In this document: positions 1-12,412 of the stretch, in pieces
Layout: the number at the start of each line of letters is the position of its first letter
How positions within the stretch are numbered: position 1 is the first letter of the stretch
DNA from: Smittium mucronatum
Taxonomy: Eukaryota > Kickxellomycota > Harpellomycetes > Harpellales > Legeriomycetaceae
Assembly: GCA_001953115.1 (NCBI GenBank)
Contig: LSSL01001153.1
Span: 8,048-28,279, forward strand
DNA length: 20,232 bases
Direction of reading: 5' to 3'
Made by a program: the position numbers and the translations under genes
Notes under the pieces: model-generated
Databases searched by the model: none
What the model saw: the letters and a program-made list of their open reading frames with translations, nothing else
What the model was told of the DNA's origin: nothing

Positions 1-79
1 TATTTATAAAGGTGATGGAATAGAAGGTTATTTTTTCATAAAAGTAGCTAAAAAAATCTAGTATTTGGGGGCAATATAG

Positions 80-295
80 CCTCCATTCTTTTATATCTTA
101 GTTTTTTATTGGTTTCTTAGATCCTTCAATCCAGTGTTTCAAATTCTTTATTTACTAAATTTACAAAAATGTAATTTTTGGTTTCGAAAATCAAGCCAAC
201 AGAAAGATGATTTTTAAGCTGAAATCAAAGACGGAATAGATATTGTACATGATAATTACACAAAAAGACCCACCGAGGATGAAAGAGCTAAATAA
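80..295 (+). pseudogene. Possible coding relic, unknown product
   Basis: One reading frame stays open for 45 codons (80-214), meets a TAA, then continues open for 25 more codons to a TAA at 293-295. The second part has roughly one-third G+C, well above the surroundings, and encodes a charged, protein-like stretch ending KRPTEDERAK. There is no convincing start codon and no family I recognise. Frames of this length arise often by chance in DNA this AT-rich, so the support is base composition and residue content, not length. Confidence 0.2.
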
Positions 296-2329
296 AATAA
301 AACTTTTATTTGATTTGTAGTCTTTATTCTGACCCAATTCGGTGTTTAATCTCAAAAAAAACAAATATAAGACGGTAAAAATAAATTTGGCAAATACTTT
401 TATTTTTTTGAGGGTTTTTTAATAAATTCGTTGGTGAAAATGGCTGGTGAAAATTAAATGCAACTGTTTTTTAGAGGATTTGCTGATTTTTCAACATTTA
501 ATCTTTTTTTTTCTCGAGATTCTGTCTTATTATTAACGTCAACCAATCTACTTATTTCTCCCTACTCATAATATTGATTTATAGTAAAACAACTTATCCT
601 AATTCTGGTATGATTTGTTTATTTTCAATTTAACATATAATAAATCTATATTTATCTGTCTTATATTCTTTATTATTTAATAAAGCAATAGACTTCCATT
701 TTTTTTTTTTTCGTCTTATAATAATGTATAATAATATTGAGATTTTTATATAATAAAAAAGTTATGCTATAATGTGCATTTAAAAATACTTATTATCTAG
801 TAATTATAGAAATGAGTTATTTGTAACAATCTCGGATAGTTGCTTAATAATTTAATAACTTTAAATCTGAAATCGAGGCCTTAAATTATGCTAATATAAA
901 AATCGATTTGATAAGATTTTATATTTTTCTTCTAAAATTTAAAATTCAATTTTTTTGAGAATTATTAAATTTTTCGAAAATTCAATGATAGTAACTGAAT
1001 ATAGAGATACTAACACTATCTCCCAAAAAATTCTAACTCTTAAGATTGTTAATTATAATTTTTTTACAGCCAATTTTAACTTTATTTTTATATAAAATTC
1101 ATTTTTCCTCCACAATTTCAACATTCTTTGTTTTTAACACTAAAATATAATTAAGAAATTATTCATGAAATTAAATGATAAATAAACATTTTATTAGATT
1201 TAGTGAATTTATTGATTAAATTAAAACACGAGTAGCATCAAAATTGTTTAGATTCAGGAAAAATAGCACGTTATTGGTTGTTATGTATTCATGAATTAAA
1301 ATTGATTTCAAAAATAATTAGATCATTATCAAAATTTAACCAAATATTAAAAAGAATAAATTATAAAATACAACAGTATTTTTATTTATAATCAAGAGTA
1401 AATTGGAGTCAAATAGTTTTTTTGAAAATCAAAAAATAATATATTTTTAAAATTACGTAAAATAAAATTAGTTTAGTTACAATTTATTAAATTTAAATCA
1501 GATAACTTAAAAAATTTCGACTTGATTTAATAAATGATACTAAAAAAATTCATAAGTTAAATGATGCAAATTAATTTGTCATTAATCACATAAATAGATT
1601 TTTTACTGCTTATTAGTGGATAAAGTAACTTAGTTTTTGTAAGTTTTAAATAGATTGAAAAATAATTTTATTTAAAAGAGATGTATATAATAAACCTTAA
1701 TTTCTCATTATTTATTTAAAAAAAAACGAAAAAATTCAATGGATTTATCTATATTTTAATGTTATAATTTTTTTTAATGTTAGATTAAGGTCTATCTTGA
1801 TCAAAGGAGAAAATTTATTTTTTTTGAAACTTATTTAGTCAATAAAACTTATTTTTTGATATGATAATTTCTTACAAAATTTTTATATTATTTTAATTCA
1901 AAATTCACACATGTGTAAATAAATCAATTTTTTCACCTACTCCAACACATAAATTATTTTTTGATTTTTAAAAACACCATTTGTTTCAAATTTGATTAAT
2001 TTTTTTCGATTTTGCTGTTTATCCATAAATTTTTTTTTAAATTAAATCTTATTTCCAAATTAAATTCGAAAATATATAATCTTTTTCTAATCGATAATAT
2101 AATTTATGATTTTCCTGTCATCAACACTCAAAAATAATTAATGAAATGTTCCTTTAATTCAGTTGAAATTTTTTATAGGAAATTTATTCTAAATTCGATG
2201 GATAATTTATAAATCCAATTTAAATAAATCGTTGAAAAATTGTATTCCAACTACCTTCACCCAATATAGTAGACCCATATCTGCAAACATTTGGCTTCAA
2301 GAAGACGTTGAATATATAAAAATAGAAGC
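296..2329. other. AT-rich stretch without a recognisable gene
   Basis: I see no RNA gene, long open frame or clear repeat here. The sequence is dominated by A and T runs, and stops are dense in all six frames. Confidence 0.6.
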
Positions 2330-2635
2330 TTAAGTGTTATTTATATGATGTTTTGAATCAGAAATATAGCCTTCCATGCAAAAGTAGATAATATTCTTAT
2401 CCATGTTTAAGCATAATCAAAGTTTGTTTAGAATTTCCTTCAATGATGTTTCTTTCCATCCAAATAAATAATTTAATGAAGACATAGTTTTTTTTTTAAT
2501 ACTCAGATTGAGACTAAGCAGGTATGAACCTGCTGATGGTTTTATCCGCAGTTTTTTCAAACTTAATGAATTTAAATTAGATACGGCAAAAAATTTGTAA
2601 GATAAATTATTATACAGGCTTTTTTTAACAAATAA
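2330..2635 (-). pseudogene. Decayed leucine-rich-repeat-like protein fragment
   Basis: On the minus strand one frame is open for 72 codons (2635 down to 2420), meets a TGA at 2417-2419, then continues open for 28 codons to a TAA at 2330-2332. The translation is leucine-rich with LRR-like spacing, for example LNSLSLKKLRI and YLLSLNLSI, followed by MSSLNYLFGW. The ends are undefined: an in-frame TAA lies just upstream and there is no good start, so this is a fragment. LRR proteins form large lineage-specific families in several microsporidia and other parasites, which would suit this setting. The LRR call rests on pattern only. Two stops in about 100 codons is far fewer than the roughly ten expected from composition. 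Confidence 0.4.
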
Positions 2636-2876
2636 TTATTTAAAAGCTTATATTTGATGTTTTAGGGAGGCAGTAAGATCCAAAATCTCATTTTTTCAAT
2701 GATATGGAAGAAAATTTACAGCATTGAGCACAAAAAAAAAATGTTGGTGTAATTATCTATAGTTTTCAGGTACGAAATTCGCAAGTGGATTTTAAGTATA
2801 TTTTTTTGATTTTAATATTGCTATAATAAAGCTTTTTTCGCCATTTTAATTATAATTAAATTTATTATTATCTATC

Positions 2877-3074
2877 TTGCACTTCAGACATTTAGAAACC
2901 GTTCAGGAATTGTTTTATAATTTTATAAAATTGGGAATCAAAGCTTTTAGTTTTGGTCACTTGCAATATTTATGCACTTTAGTAGAACTTAATTTGAAGA
3001 AAATGGTTTTTATTCCAAATTTAGCTTTGAATAATTCAACTATATTAGAATTACCTAATATTGTGACTACTTGA
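2877..3074 (+). pseudogene. Possible second LRR-like relic, opposite strand
   Basis: An open frame of 65 codons begins with TTG, not ATG, and contains the leucine-patterned stretch LQYLCTLVELNLKKMVFIP. The segment LNLKKMVFIP resembles LSLKKLRIKP of the minus-strand relic at 2330-2635, and the underlying bases also match partly, so the two may be diverged members of one family in opposite orientations. The reverse strand is also largely open here, so the strand is uncertain. A frame of this length alone would be compatible with chance. Confidence 0.3.
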
Positions 3075-3693
3075 TTTGATTCAAGAACTATATTTATTTT
3101 TCTATTATGAGTTCCAAAACCTCTTTTAATTTGAAGTATTTATTAAATAATAATTTTTTTTTGATAATTACATTTATGATCTAAATCTAAACTCAATAAT
3201 TTCCTAAAAATATTTTTCGTCTGATCAAGAAATCCCGATAATCAAAAAAATTAAATATATATTTTATAGAAAAAACAATAAATGCCTGGATCTATAATGA
3301 TGATTTTACAATTATATTTATAGAAAAATGTTAATATTATATCAAAAATATTAATAAATTTATTTCGAAGTATTTTTTAACGCGGAATTATGAAGTTTGA
3401 TAAACTATAATATTAATTCACTTATTTTTTATTTTACTAATAAGTATATTAATGGGGATATAATCTAATAAATTTTATAATATCAAAGATTTCATAATAT
3501 TCTTTTCCCTGTTCATAAAAAAATTAAAATTAAAGTTCTCCAAATAACGCAAGGAATATTGAACTGTTTTCATTTCACCTAACTATAATTTTGTGCAATT
3601 TTTGACCACTTGTAATAAAATATTAATACATAAACGTAAAATTGTGTATTTTGAGAAAACCAAAAATTTATACACCAAAAATTTTATTAATGA
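3075..3693. other. AT-rich stretch without a recognisable gene
   Basis: No gene, RNA or clear repeat seen; short frames only. Confidence 0.55.
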
Positions 3694-3827
3694 TTAATAA
3701 AATTTGTTGATCCAGTAAGTGAAATTTTTAGCATGAAAATGATACTGAAACCGTTACAAATATATGTCATTATTTAAGTAAATCATTTCAATTGAGTCAA
3801 TTGACAGCGGATAAGGAGCTAAAATAG
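3694..3827 (+). pseudogene. Frameshifted coding relic, unknown product
   Basis: Two overlapping plus-strand frames read like one broken protein. The first, from 3694, encodes IKFVDPVSEIF. The second, open from 3732 to a TAG at 3825-3827, encodes 31 codons including TNICHYLSKSFQLSQLTADK. The switch needs a single-base indel near 3730. Residue content is balanced and polar, unlike the Ile/Phe/Tyr/Lys/Asn noise of chance frames nearby. I do not recognise the family. Confidence 0.28.
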
Positions 3828-4706
3828 TAAAATATTTAATTTGGATGATGTTTAATAGTATATATTATATTTATAAGTGTTTTATTATTAGTTTTGTTTG
3901 ATATATAAATATTTTAAATTAATAATTGCAAAAATAGTCAAAATTTTGAAAATTTTTACAAGAATAGTCAAATAAATTACATTGATTTCCAATTTAGCAT
4001 ATAAACTCGAATCTAGTCTTGATTGATAAAATTAAGAATGTTCATAGCAAAAAAATATAAGACTTAATCTTATCTTTATCGTTAATTAGCCTAAAATATA
4101 ATGTGAGATAAATATACACCTTTTACCTAAATTGTGATCAAATTTTTGACAATTTTTTTTTAAATTCTATGATAATATAAATCTTATGTAAATTTATTTT
4201 TTCAATTTTTATTTTGAATAATTTTTCCTTTTAATATCTATCTAATTAGCGTTATTTTTTCTTCTAATCATGTATATATTTTACTGAAAATACCAGAATA
4301 ATAACACTGCTAATGGAAATTTTACTTACTAAATCAAAAAAATATTCTTTTCGAATAAATTATGAATTCATAACTATGAAATTAATAATGATATAAGCTG
4401 TTAATATTTACCCTAATTAGTAAGAGATCTTCATTTTAATTTTGTATTTTTGACTCTCTTGTAATAAAAGTTTATTTCTTAGATATGGTTTTTCTCTGTG
4501 TGATTATATTTCCTTATTAATATGGTTGGAGTTTAATTTTTTTTTTTTTAAATTTGTAACTTTAATCAAATATCCATTTATAAATCGATGAAATCATATA
4601 AAATTTGTTTTTTGATAAATATTAAAAGAACGATATTGTTTTTTAAAAAATAGATAGTTTTCACTTTATCCATTCTTAATGACTATTTTTTAAAAGCAAC
4701 TGAAAT
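3828..4706. other. AT-rich stretch without a recognisable gene
   Basis: Nothing beyond homopolymer runs and short chance frames. Confidence 0.55.
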
Positions 4707-5040
4707 ATGGGGTTTTTTATGAGTTTTTCAATTTATTATATTAAAAATCGTAAGAGAAAAATAAAAGTTGTGTATATTAAGTGTAAATTTTACAATTTGG
4801 ATGATAATTCGACTTTTAAAGTAATAATAAGATCTAATTATGAAAGTTATATTTGTAGAGGTGTTTAAATAGGTATACTTATGAAAATTTGGCATTATTT
4901 TATTAAAAATATCAACTTAGATGGTGTAATATTGTGAGATTGAATTGGGCCTCATTATAGTTATAAATATTATGTTAAGTGAGTAATTTGTGGATAATTA
5001 TTATCTGTACCTGGGGAATTTAAATCTTTAAAATATGAGA
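4707..5040 (+). pseudogene. Possible G-rich coding relic, unknown product
   Basis: ATG at 4707 opens a 53-codon frame ending with TAA at 4866-4868. It includes the basic stretch YIKNRKRKIKVVYIKCKF and then DDNSTFKVII. The same frame continues as interrupted protein-like sequence (KIWHYFIKNINLDGVIL, then stops) to about 5040. The whole segment has many more G than C on the plus strand, which fits an old coding strand. No family is recognised. The 53-codon frame could be chance; the sustained skew and residue content are the reasons to list it. Confidence 0.25.
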
Positions 5041-6798
5041 GAAAATAATAATCTTTTATCATTAAAAGCCAACCTCTATGTGTTAATAAATGGTTGTTGA
5101 TTTTTGATATAAGAAAAAATATTTTTTAGAAATAAATGTATTTTTTTAAAAAATACCATTAGTATTCAAATATTTTTTATCGAAAATTTTAATAAAATTT
5201 AGGGAAAAAGTGGATATTTTTCTCACATTATTACTTGGTACGATGAATAATAAAGATGAAAAAAAGTCTTGAATTTTTCCCCTATGAGAATAATAAATTT
5301 TATAAATCAAGATTTTGCTCATTATATTTGCTAAATTGGAAATCCGGATAACTTAATATAATGTTTTTTCTATTGTTTTAAAAATTTGGAAATTTTTGCA
5401 ATTTTAACATTTTTTAATAACAACATTTTTTGATTTTTTTGTCGAAAATGAAAGGATTAGCAACCCATTCAGTTGATTAATTGTCAGTTAATTTATAATT
5501 TTTTTCATATTTCTTTTATCATTGTTATAAATTCTTTACGTATAATTTATTATATATACTATTTCTACACAAATTTATTTCCTTCCCACTTATTTACATC
5601 CTATATTACTTTCAAATCAATAATAAGACTTAAATTCTTATCAGTTTTCACAAAATATCATATCCTATCAAATTTTAATCAGAAAAGCTCAGAATTTACC
5701 AAAAATAAAGTTTGGTTATATCTTATTTTTAATAACTCCAACTTAATTTTAATATCATTATTCTAAAACTAGAATAAGCCCTATATCAACTTCCCCTAGT
5801 AAAATTAACCACAAACCCAACATTACTTATATTATAATAAGTCCCATTTATAAAATTTTATATCAACATTGTTCCCTTACGCAAAATTTAAACCAAAAAT
5901 TTACTATTATTATAACTTTGAAATCTGTCCTAATACCCATCTTTTAGATTTAAAATCGTTTATCTTACAAATATATAAAACCTAATTTTAGTTTTATTAT
6001 TTTTCGATTATGCCTAAAAAAAAAACAGACATCAAAAGTGTTTATTGAAACCAGCTCCTTTTAAACAATAAATCTTTACGGGGTTATAAAAATTAAATTT
6101 TAAACCCATATGAAGCACTGAAATTTACCTGAATGTCAGAAATAATGTATTCATAAATAATCAAATCTGTAACCAATTGATATTAATTATTTTTCAGGTT
6201 ATTAGTGCAATTTTTTTACTAAAAATTTATAGGTTGTCGGTGTGATAACAGCGTAATTTTCTCTGAAAAAAAATTAGTATTTCAAATTTCAAATGCTTAT
6301 AACACAACTTTAATAAATTCTGATTGCTCAAAATAATAGTGGATTTATAAATTTTTTTTAAAAAATTAAAAACCTAATATCTTTTGGATACAAATTTTTA
6401 GTATAAAATTTATTCAAACAATAAATTAATTAGAACTAAACCCAAGTAATAATATTACACAAATTAAATAAATTTAGATATATTTTATCTATTTATAGCT
6501 TCAATATATTATATATATGAAAATTATTAGAATTTTAGAATTTTTTGTATATAAAAACTCATTATATATTCATTTTAACAAATAATCAAAAAATTTTTTA
6601 CCCTAGATATAAATTTGTTCATAACTGGTGATAAAAGCTTTTAACAGAATAATAAAATAAAGGAGTCTCAAATTAAGTTGCTCTAGATTTTCACATTAAT
6701 AATTTATCAAAAATTTTAGGGTTTAAATTTGTTATAAGAAAGAAAATTTAATCGAAAAAGATATTTAATCTGTGTTTTTTGAATTTTAATCCTAAAAA
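5041..6798. other. AT-rich stretch with a strongly C-skewed segment
   Basis: From about 5541 to 5960 the plus strand is strikingly poor in G and rich in C; by my count 5581-5940 holds about 16 G against about 71 C. This is the reverse of the G excess at 4740-5040. A 97-codon plus frame at 5473-5766 starts with TTG and looks like low-complexity noise. The purine-rich minus strand has protein-like but heavily interrupted frames near 5800-5990 and 6095-6185. No gene can be called. Confidence 0.5.
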
Positions 6799-6983
6799 TC
6801 ACTTTCGAAGTATATTAACTTTCGTTTTTTGTATTTTCATTAGAGCAAATTCTAATTTTATGACCCTGGCTCCCATATTATCCACATTTTTTTGTGAATA
6901 TCAATAAATTCAAAATATTGCGGTTTCATTTTAGCTGACAATAATTTATCTCTTTTATTATTTTTCGACACTACCCTTGGGAT
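6799..6983 (-). pseudogene. Frameshifted coding relic, unknown product
   Basis: A minus-strand frame is open for 41 codons from 6983 to a TAA at 6858-6860 and encodes KMKPQYFEFIDIHKKMWIIW. An overlapping frame shifted by one base continues to a TGA at 6799-6801 and encodes GARVIKLEFALMKIQKTKVN. Read together they look like one protein fragment broken by an indel near 6870-6900. The local G+C is higher than the surroundings. No family is recognised, and the plus strand also has a short leucine-rich frame just beyond 6984. Confidence 0.3.
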
Positions 6984-8597
6984 TTAACCTATCAGAAGAT
7001 TAGAAATTAGGGATCTTATACTCAAATATCTCAAAAATTTTAAGATATAATAAAATAGATAATTTTTAGCCCAGTTTTTGTTTAAAAAAGATTACTCAAA
7101 AAATGTTTAAATTTGAATTATATTGGGATTAGGAAATATAGATCAAAATTTCTAACAGTATTTAGTTAGTTGAAAATTTCAAAATCATTAATTTCAAATC
7201 GAAATATTATTGATGCTATTTTGCTTTATTTTTCTATTATTTGTATTCACATTAAACTCATATTTTAATTAATAGTAATTTTGGAATTTTTTATTATATT
7301 ATCCTAAGAATCCTTTGAGTAATTAAAATATTTTTCTTTTCTTTTTCATAAATTATAAAAAGATATTTTATATAAAATATTTCTGAAAAATATTCTATAA
7401 AGAAAAATAGGGCTTTTTTTTGGATCAGATTGATCTCTTAAATCTTTTTAGTAGTAGTTTTTTTCGACGCAAAAATTAATTTGTTTAAAAGATTTTAAAA
7501 GAATCCAGTTGAAACTTTTAGAAATTTTTTAAGCCCCCAAATTCGAATTAATTTTAGATGTAATTTTATTTATATGATGCATATACAGGTCAATCCATAT
7601 CATGTATAATTTTGCTAATTAGGAATAATGCTCTATCAATTTATTTTTTAAACCATTTTGAGCTGATACTCATAAATTTAACTCAACTATTTATCTTAAA
7701 TAGTAAATATAACTTTTAAAATTTATCAATTTATACCAAAAATAGGATTTTTTCTTACTCGGAATAATTAAAATTCTGCATTTTTTTATTAAACATAAGC
7801 ACAAAATATTTAAACTTTGAATGAATAAAATTTCTAGATCGTCAATCAATTTTTTTTTAAAAAATTTAGGTTCGCTTATTTTGATTTTTAATAATTAAAT
7901 CCTTTATTAGTCCTTTGAAAGCCCAATTGTAAGAATTAAATGTTTTGGTTTTCATAAAGAAAAAGCACTAGCAAAAATATTTTTACTTTCCAGAAATCTT
8001 GGTAAACTTAATAATTAGCACATTAAACACTGTTTTTAATTGTGAGGACAATTTAAAAATATTTTTAATTTTATATGGAGATCTCGAAACCTTTTTTAAT
8101 TATCGAGAATGGCTCATGAAATTTCTCGATTTTTTCCATTTTCCATTTTCCAATTAGTAAATACAAAATTTCATTTTATATACCAAAAAGTGTTTTTATA
8201 AAAGTTTTAATAACTGATATTTCTATTTTTTTGCATTTATAATAAATATATTAATTTGATAAAGCAAATTATCGATATTTTATTCGGATATTAGTTAAAA
8301 TTTCACTTTGGGCTATCCCTAGATCATGAAATTATAATATCATGTATTTTTGATTTTTTTTCATAAATCTGATGTTGTAAAAATATATTTCTTCAATGAT
8401 TTTCTCGTGATCATGTTATTTGTTTGAGATATTATAAATTCCGTTATTTCTTTATTTATATTACTTTAAGCATAAACTGGAATTTTTTTGTTCTCTTGAT
8501 CCAATTTTTTTCTCATGATTATTTCAGTTGGAATTATTAGATAGCTATAAGTATTTTTACAAAATATATAAACCAGATATTAATTTGGATTTTTAAT
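6984..8597. other. AT-rich stretch without a recognisable gene
   Basis: No gene is visible. It holds a perfect 18-bp A/T palindrome at 7363-7380 and three tandem copies of TTTTCCA at 8132-8152; both are small enough to be incidental in this base composition. Confidence 0.5.
8132..8152. repeat. Three tandem copies of TTTTCCA
   Basis: The heptamer TTTTCCA occurs three times head to tail without mismatch. It is too short to assign a role. Confidence 0.8.
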
Positions 8598-9128
8598 TTG
8601 GATAAAAGGATTTTATTAATAATTATATATATCTATAAATTTGAATTTTATTGGATTAATTCAACAAAAATCTGCGCATTTAACTTTTTTCTAATGAAAA
8701 TATGTCATTTTAAAGGTCACGAAAAAAAAATAATTTTATTTTTTTTATTATGTAAAAATTTTACATATGAGGACCGACTAATTTATTATCAATGCGGAAA
8801 TCAAATCATTATATTATATTATATCATATTTCAATATCAGAATGTCTTATGAACGAATATAAAAGCGGTAAAGCTATTGGAAATTATTGGTTGGATGGTG
8901 ATAAAGTTGTGTTGGGGTATTTTAAAAAATATCAGATTCTAAAAAGGAACCACATGAGAATAAGATGTGCATTAAGTCTTTAAAAAACAAAATTCCGTGG
9001 TTATAATGACAAAAAAACATTCTAATAAAAAAATAAATAAACTTAGCAGACCATTGATATATATATTTTTTGAAAAATTCAAATTTTCGTATAATGATCA
9101 AATGACTGATATAAATCAAATTTATTAA
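8598..9128 (+). pseudogene. Decayed gene, about 177 codons, unknown product
   Basis: Three plus-strand open frames follow one another with two frame switches: 8598-8852, then 8792-8983, then 8976-9128, the third in the same frame as the first. The middle part encodes NEYKSGKAIGNYWLDGDKVV followed by a basic stretch, and is G-rich at about one-third G+C, like a true coding strand here. The last part contains SVVIMTKKHSNKKINKLSRP. The first part has Cys and His residues (KICHFKGHEKK, then YYQCGN) that could be the remains of a zinc-binding domain, but spacing is not diagnostic. The only start available is TTG at 8598. A minus-strand frame at 8922-9119 is taken as its shadow. I cannot name the family; a transposase or retroelement protein is possible. 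Confidence 0.35.
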
Positions 9129-9268
9129 TTTTTATCGGTTAACCTTTAAATTTTTATAAATATTTGTTTTTTGAATTTTTTTATTATATAAATTTTTTAT
9201 TAATCCTAAATAGTGCATTGTTTCTTTTTTGAGCACAACGTTGAGACTTAAGAATATCAAAAGTGCTA

Positions 9269-9294
9269 ATATATATATATATATATATATATAT
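9269..9294. repeat. (AT)13 microsatellite
   Basis: Thirteen uninterrupted AT units. Such runs usually vary in length between isolates. Confidence 0.95.
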
Positions 9295-12173
9295 AATGAT
9301 TTTTTTAATACTGCAAAAAGGAAAATTCAACTTTTCATCAATGTAGAATCAGTTTGATTGAATTGATAATTATTTTTTGAAATTTTTTTAAAAATTTTAG
9401 TGATAGCATTATTCAAACTGGTTTTTATTTATTTTTTAAGTGATCTTTTTGAAAAAAAGTGATGTATTTTAGCAATTAAATAGTTTTATTTAAAGATAAA
9501 ACGTGTGTAATAATTTTTTAAGTTTTTTTTGAAAAAATGGTGAATTTTAGAATTTCGGATATATGTATATTGTCATTTGCCATAATCAATAATTCAAACG
9601 AATAAAAATTTACTAATAAAAATTTAATTTTTTACAAGAAAATGATTAAATTCTATAACATAAATTATGATATGACAAAGAATCCGTCAATATTGCCAGT
9701 AGTACTAATATTTTTGTCGGCTGAAGTTCAACTAAAATGGAAAATATCTATATTTTAAATTTGCAGCTTTCAAAAAATTAAAAAATTCATGTTAGATTTA
9801 AATTATTAATGCAATGGTTTCGTTCATTTGAGTAAAGAATCTAAAAGATTAATTTTAAAATTTATACAAAAAAAAATGATTATCCCCCTAAATTTGTCAT
9901 TCAAAATAATTTTTTAAATTTAAATTAATCATATTTTAAAATTTTTTTATAGGAACGATCTTTTTCATGCATCAGATTTTTACTCCTTGTTTATAATAAA
10001 ATTTATTTTCATCCAATCCACATTTGAAATTATTCTAATTACTCCAAAATTAATAAATAAGAATTATTTGGTCTTTTAGTTTAAGAATCGAGAAAACAAA
10101 TTTTCAAAGCCTTTATTAAATGTAAATTCATCATAAAAGCTAATTTACTTTTTTTTAAATCAATTGGTTTCTTTGTAGTTGAAAAAAAATTTTGAAAATT
10201 TTGAAAAATAAATAGAGTAAAATTTAGAGAAAAACTTTCACTTTGTGAAGTAGGATGTTATTAAATCGAGTAAAATCAAATTTAGGATTAAAAATATTTA
10301 TTTGTTGTATATTTTTTGGATATATTAAAAATTATGTGTGAAAAGATAAAATTTTCCATATAATTTATGTATAAATCGTCATTAAGAAAGCCTGATATTA
10401 GAGTTAGTTAAATTAAAAATACCTTGAATCTAATGATCTAAAAAATGTTATATGGTGTATTTAAAGTTATATACTTTATTTAAACTTGTAAAGAGGTGGA
10501 AGGGATCAAAAATTTATCCTTATTCTCTTTTTTCCGTTTAATTTTGATATTTGTCATAAAAAAAATATAAAAAATAAATGTAATAAAACCTGGAGTATAA
10601 AAAAACTCTTGGATATATTTTTGGATTTATTTTAAAGAAATTATTACGGATATCTAACAATTAATTTTTAATTGGTTTATAAAATATTTTATATATTAAA
10701 ATGGATAAGTTCTTTGCAGATTTAAAACAAATGAATGATCCATTTATATAATTTCTATTAAGAAAAACATTTTCGGGAATATTTAAAAAAAAACCAATTA
10801 ATTTAATAAATGTATGAAGTGCTTTTTATGCATAAATATTGATTTGATTATGACAATATTATTTATTCTTATAATAAAACCACATTAAAATAATTAAATA
10901 CGGTTTGAAACAATAAAATATAATATTATATTTAAAGGGATTAATTTAAATTCCAATTATTGAATATTTTTTCTGAATAGAACGAAAAAATAGTACTGAA
11001 AATTTTACAACTATACTTTATGATACCTCCAAATCAGTTTTAATGATAATTTTATTCATCCCCAGAATTAGAACTTAAAATATTACAAAACAACTAATAA
11101 TATTATGGACAATAATTAATGTTTTTTATATCCAGATAGGTATTAAATTAGTTTTTATTTATAGTTAAAACATTTAAAATTTTCATTAGATCCAAAAAGA
11201 TAGTTAAATATTTTTAGTAATAAATAAGAAAAGCATAACATTTTTCGTATTTTCCAAAAAAGAATCACTAATGAAAATTGTTTATTTGAATAATTGTATA
11301 CATTTTAATACCTTTGATGATATAAGATTTTTTTCGAAGGTAAAAAATATTTTGAATTGCGCGTTTAAAAAATAAATATGAAGTTTTTGATTGTTTTTTA
11401 TAGTCTCGAGCTTATATTTCGAAATTTTCGTTAGTAAAAAAAAGAAAAATCTATCTATTGTCTGACCTTACAAATTCAATCATGAATATGTTCAAATGGA
11501 ATATTTTTTTTTACTTTTATAATTTATGGAAATAAAAATAAATATTATTCCGATAAAATATATATTTTTCAAAGATTAGAGAAATAAAATCATACAAAAA
11601 AAATTTAATTTTTTTTTGTCGTATTAGTATATTTTCGACAAAAAATATATACATCATGCGAGTTGAATGATGCTTATACATACAATAAATTTTTATATGA
11701 TCTAAAAACGACAACTTATTTCCGAGTATTGCTTTATAAAAAATTTAATAAAAAATTTAAAGGCTTTTAGAAACTAGAAATGATATTTAGAACAAAATTT
11801 CATAAATATTTTACAATTGAGCACATCTGCTCAAAAAAAAGATTTAATACAATAAACGGGCTTTAAAGAAAATAAAAATAGAATTAAAAATATTTTAAAT
11901 TAAAATTCCATAATGATAATCTTCTGAATTAATGTTATTTGACGGATATACTAAATTTTTATGTTTATTTTCCCAAATCGGGTTGTTATGATAAATGGGG
12001 TATATCCCAATATGATTTATTAAATAAAATAACACGGATTTATCAGTATAAAATCTTTTATATTATTATATGAAACTAAAAAAATACTATGTCTAAAAAG
12101 TATATTTTTTTTAAAAATGTATTTACATAAACACGTATTTGAATCATAATATAATATTAATCAATAAACTAAA
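9295..12173. other. Long AT-rich stretch without a recognisable gene
   Basis: Nearly 3 kb with no gene, RNA or repeat I can support. A short interrupted plus-strand frame near 10,220-10,330 looks faintly protein-like. A 65-codon minus-strand frame at 11,517-11,714 begins with TTG, is dominated by Ile, Phe, Tyr and Lys, and is judged chance. Confidence 0.5.
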
Positions 12174-12412
12174 AGCGCAAAAAGCTGGTTTATTTCAATT
12201 TTATGAATTTTTGGCAAATAAAAAAAAATTAACAAATATTATAGAGTGAAAATATTTGATTTTACATTAAAAAAAAGGATATAAACCTTTTTTTTTTTTT
12301 TTTTCTACATATGTTGAAAGAATGGGATTTTATAAACAAATATTTATTTGTATCAATAAAACGACTTATTGAAATAAACGAATATTTATCAATACAACAT
12401 GATTTGTTCAAT
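12174..12412 (+). repeat. Left arm of inverted repeat
   Basis: It matches the reverse complement of 13164-13412. It contains a run of 17 T at 12288-12304 and a nested hairpin with a 10-bp stem (AAAAAAAAGG, loop ATATAAA, CCTTTTTTTT) at 12269-12295. Confidence 0.9.

Noticed and set aside
5473..5766. 97-codon plus-strand frame
   Set aside because: It starts with TTG, is dominated by Ile, Phe, Tyr, Leu, Asn and Ser, and lies in the C-rich, G-poor segment. It shows no motif; about one frame of this length is not surprising in such composition.
7363..7380. Functional 18-bp palindrome
   Set aside because: It consists only of A and T and can arise by chance or slippage; there is no partner or context.
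9269..9294. Replication origin or centromere at the (AT)13 run
   Set aside because: A dinucleotide run of this size is an ordinary microsatellite in AT-rich DNA and has no supporting structure around it.
11517..11714. 65-codon minus-strand frame
   Set aside because: TTG start and low-complexity residues. At about 80% A+T a stop is expected roughly every ten codons, so several frames of 60-70 codons are expected by chance in 20 kb on six frames.
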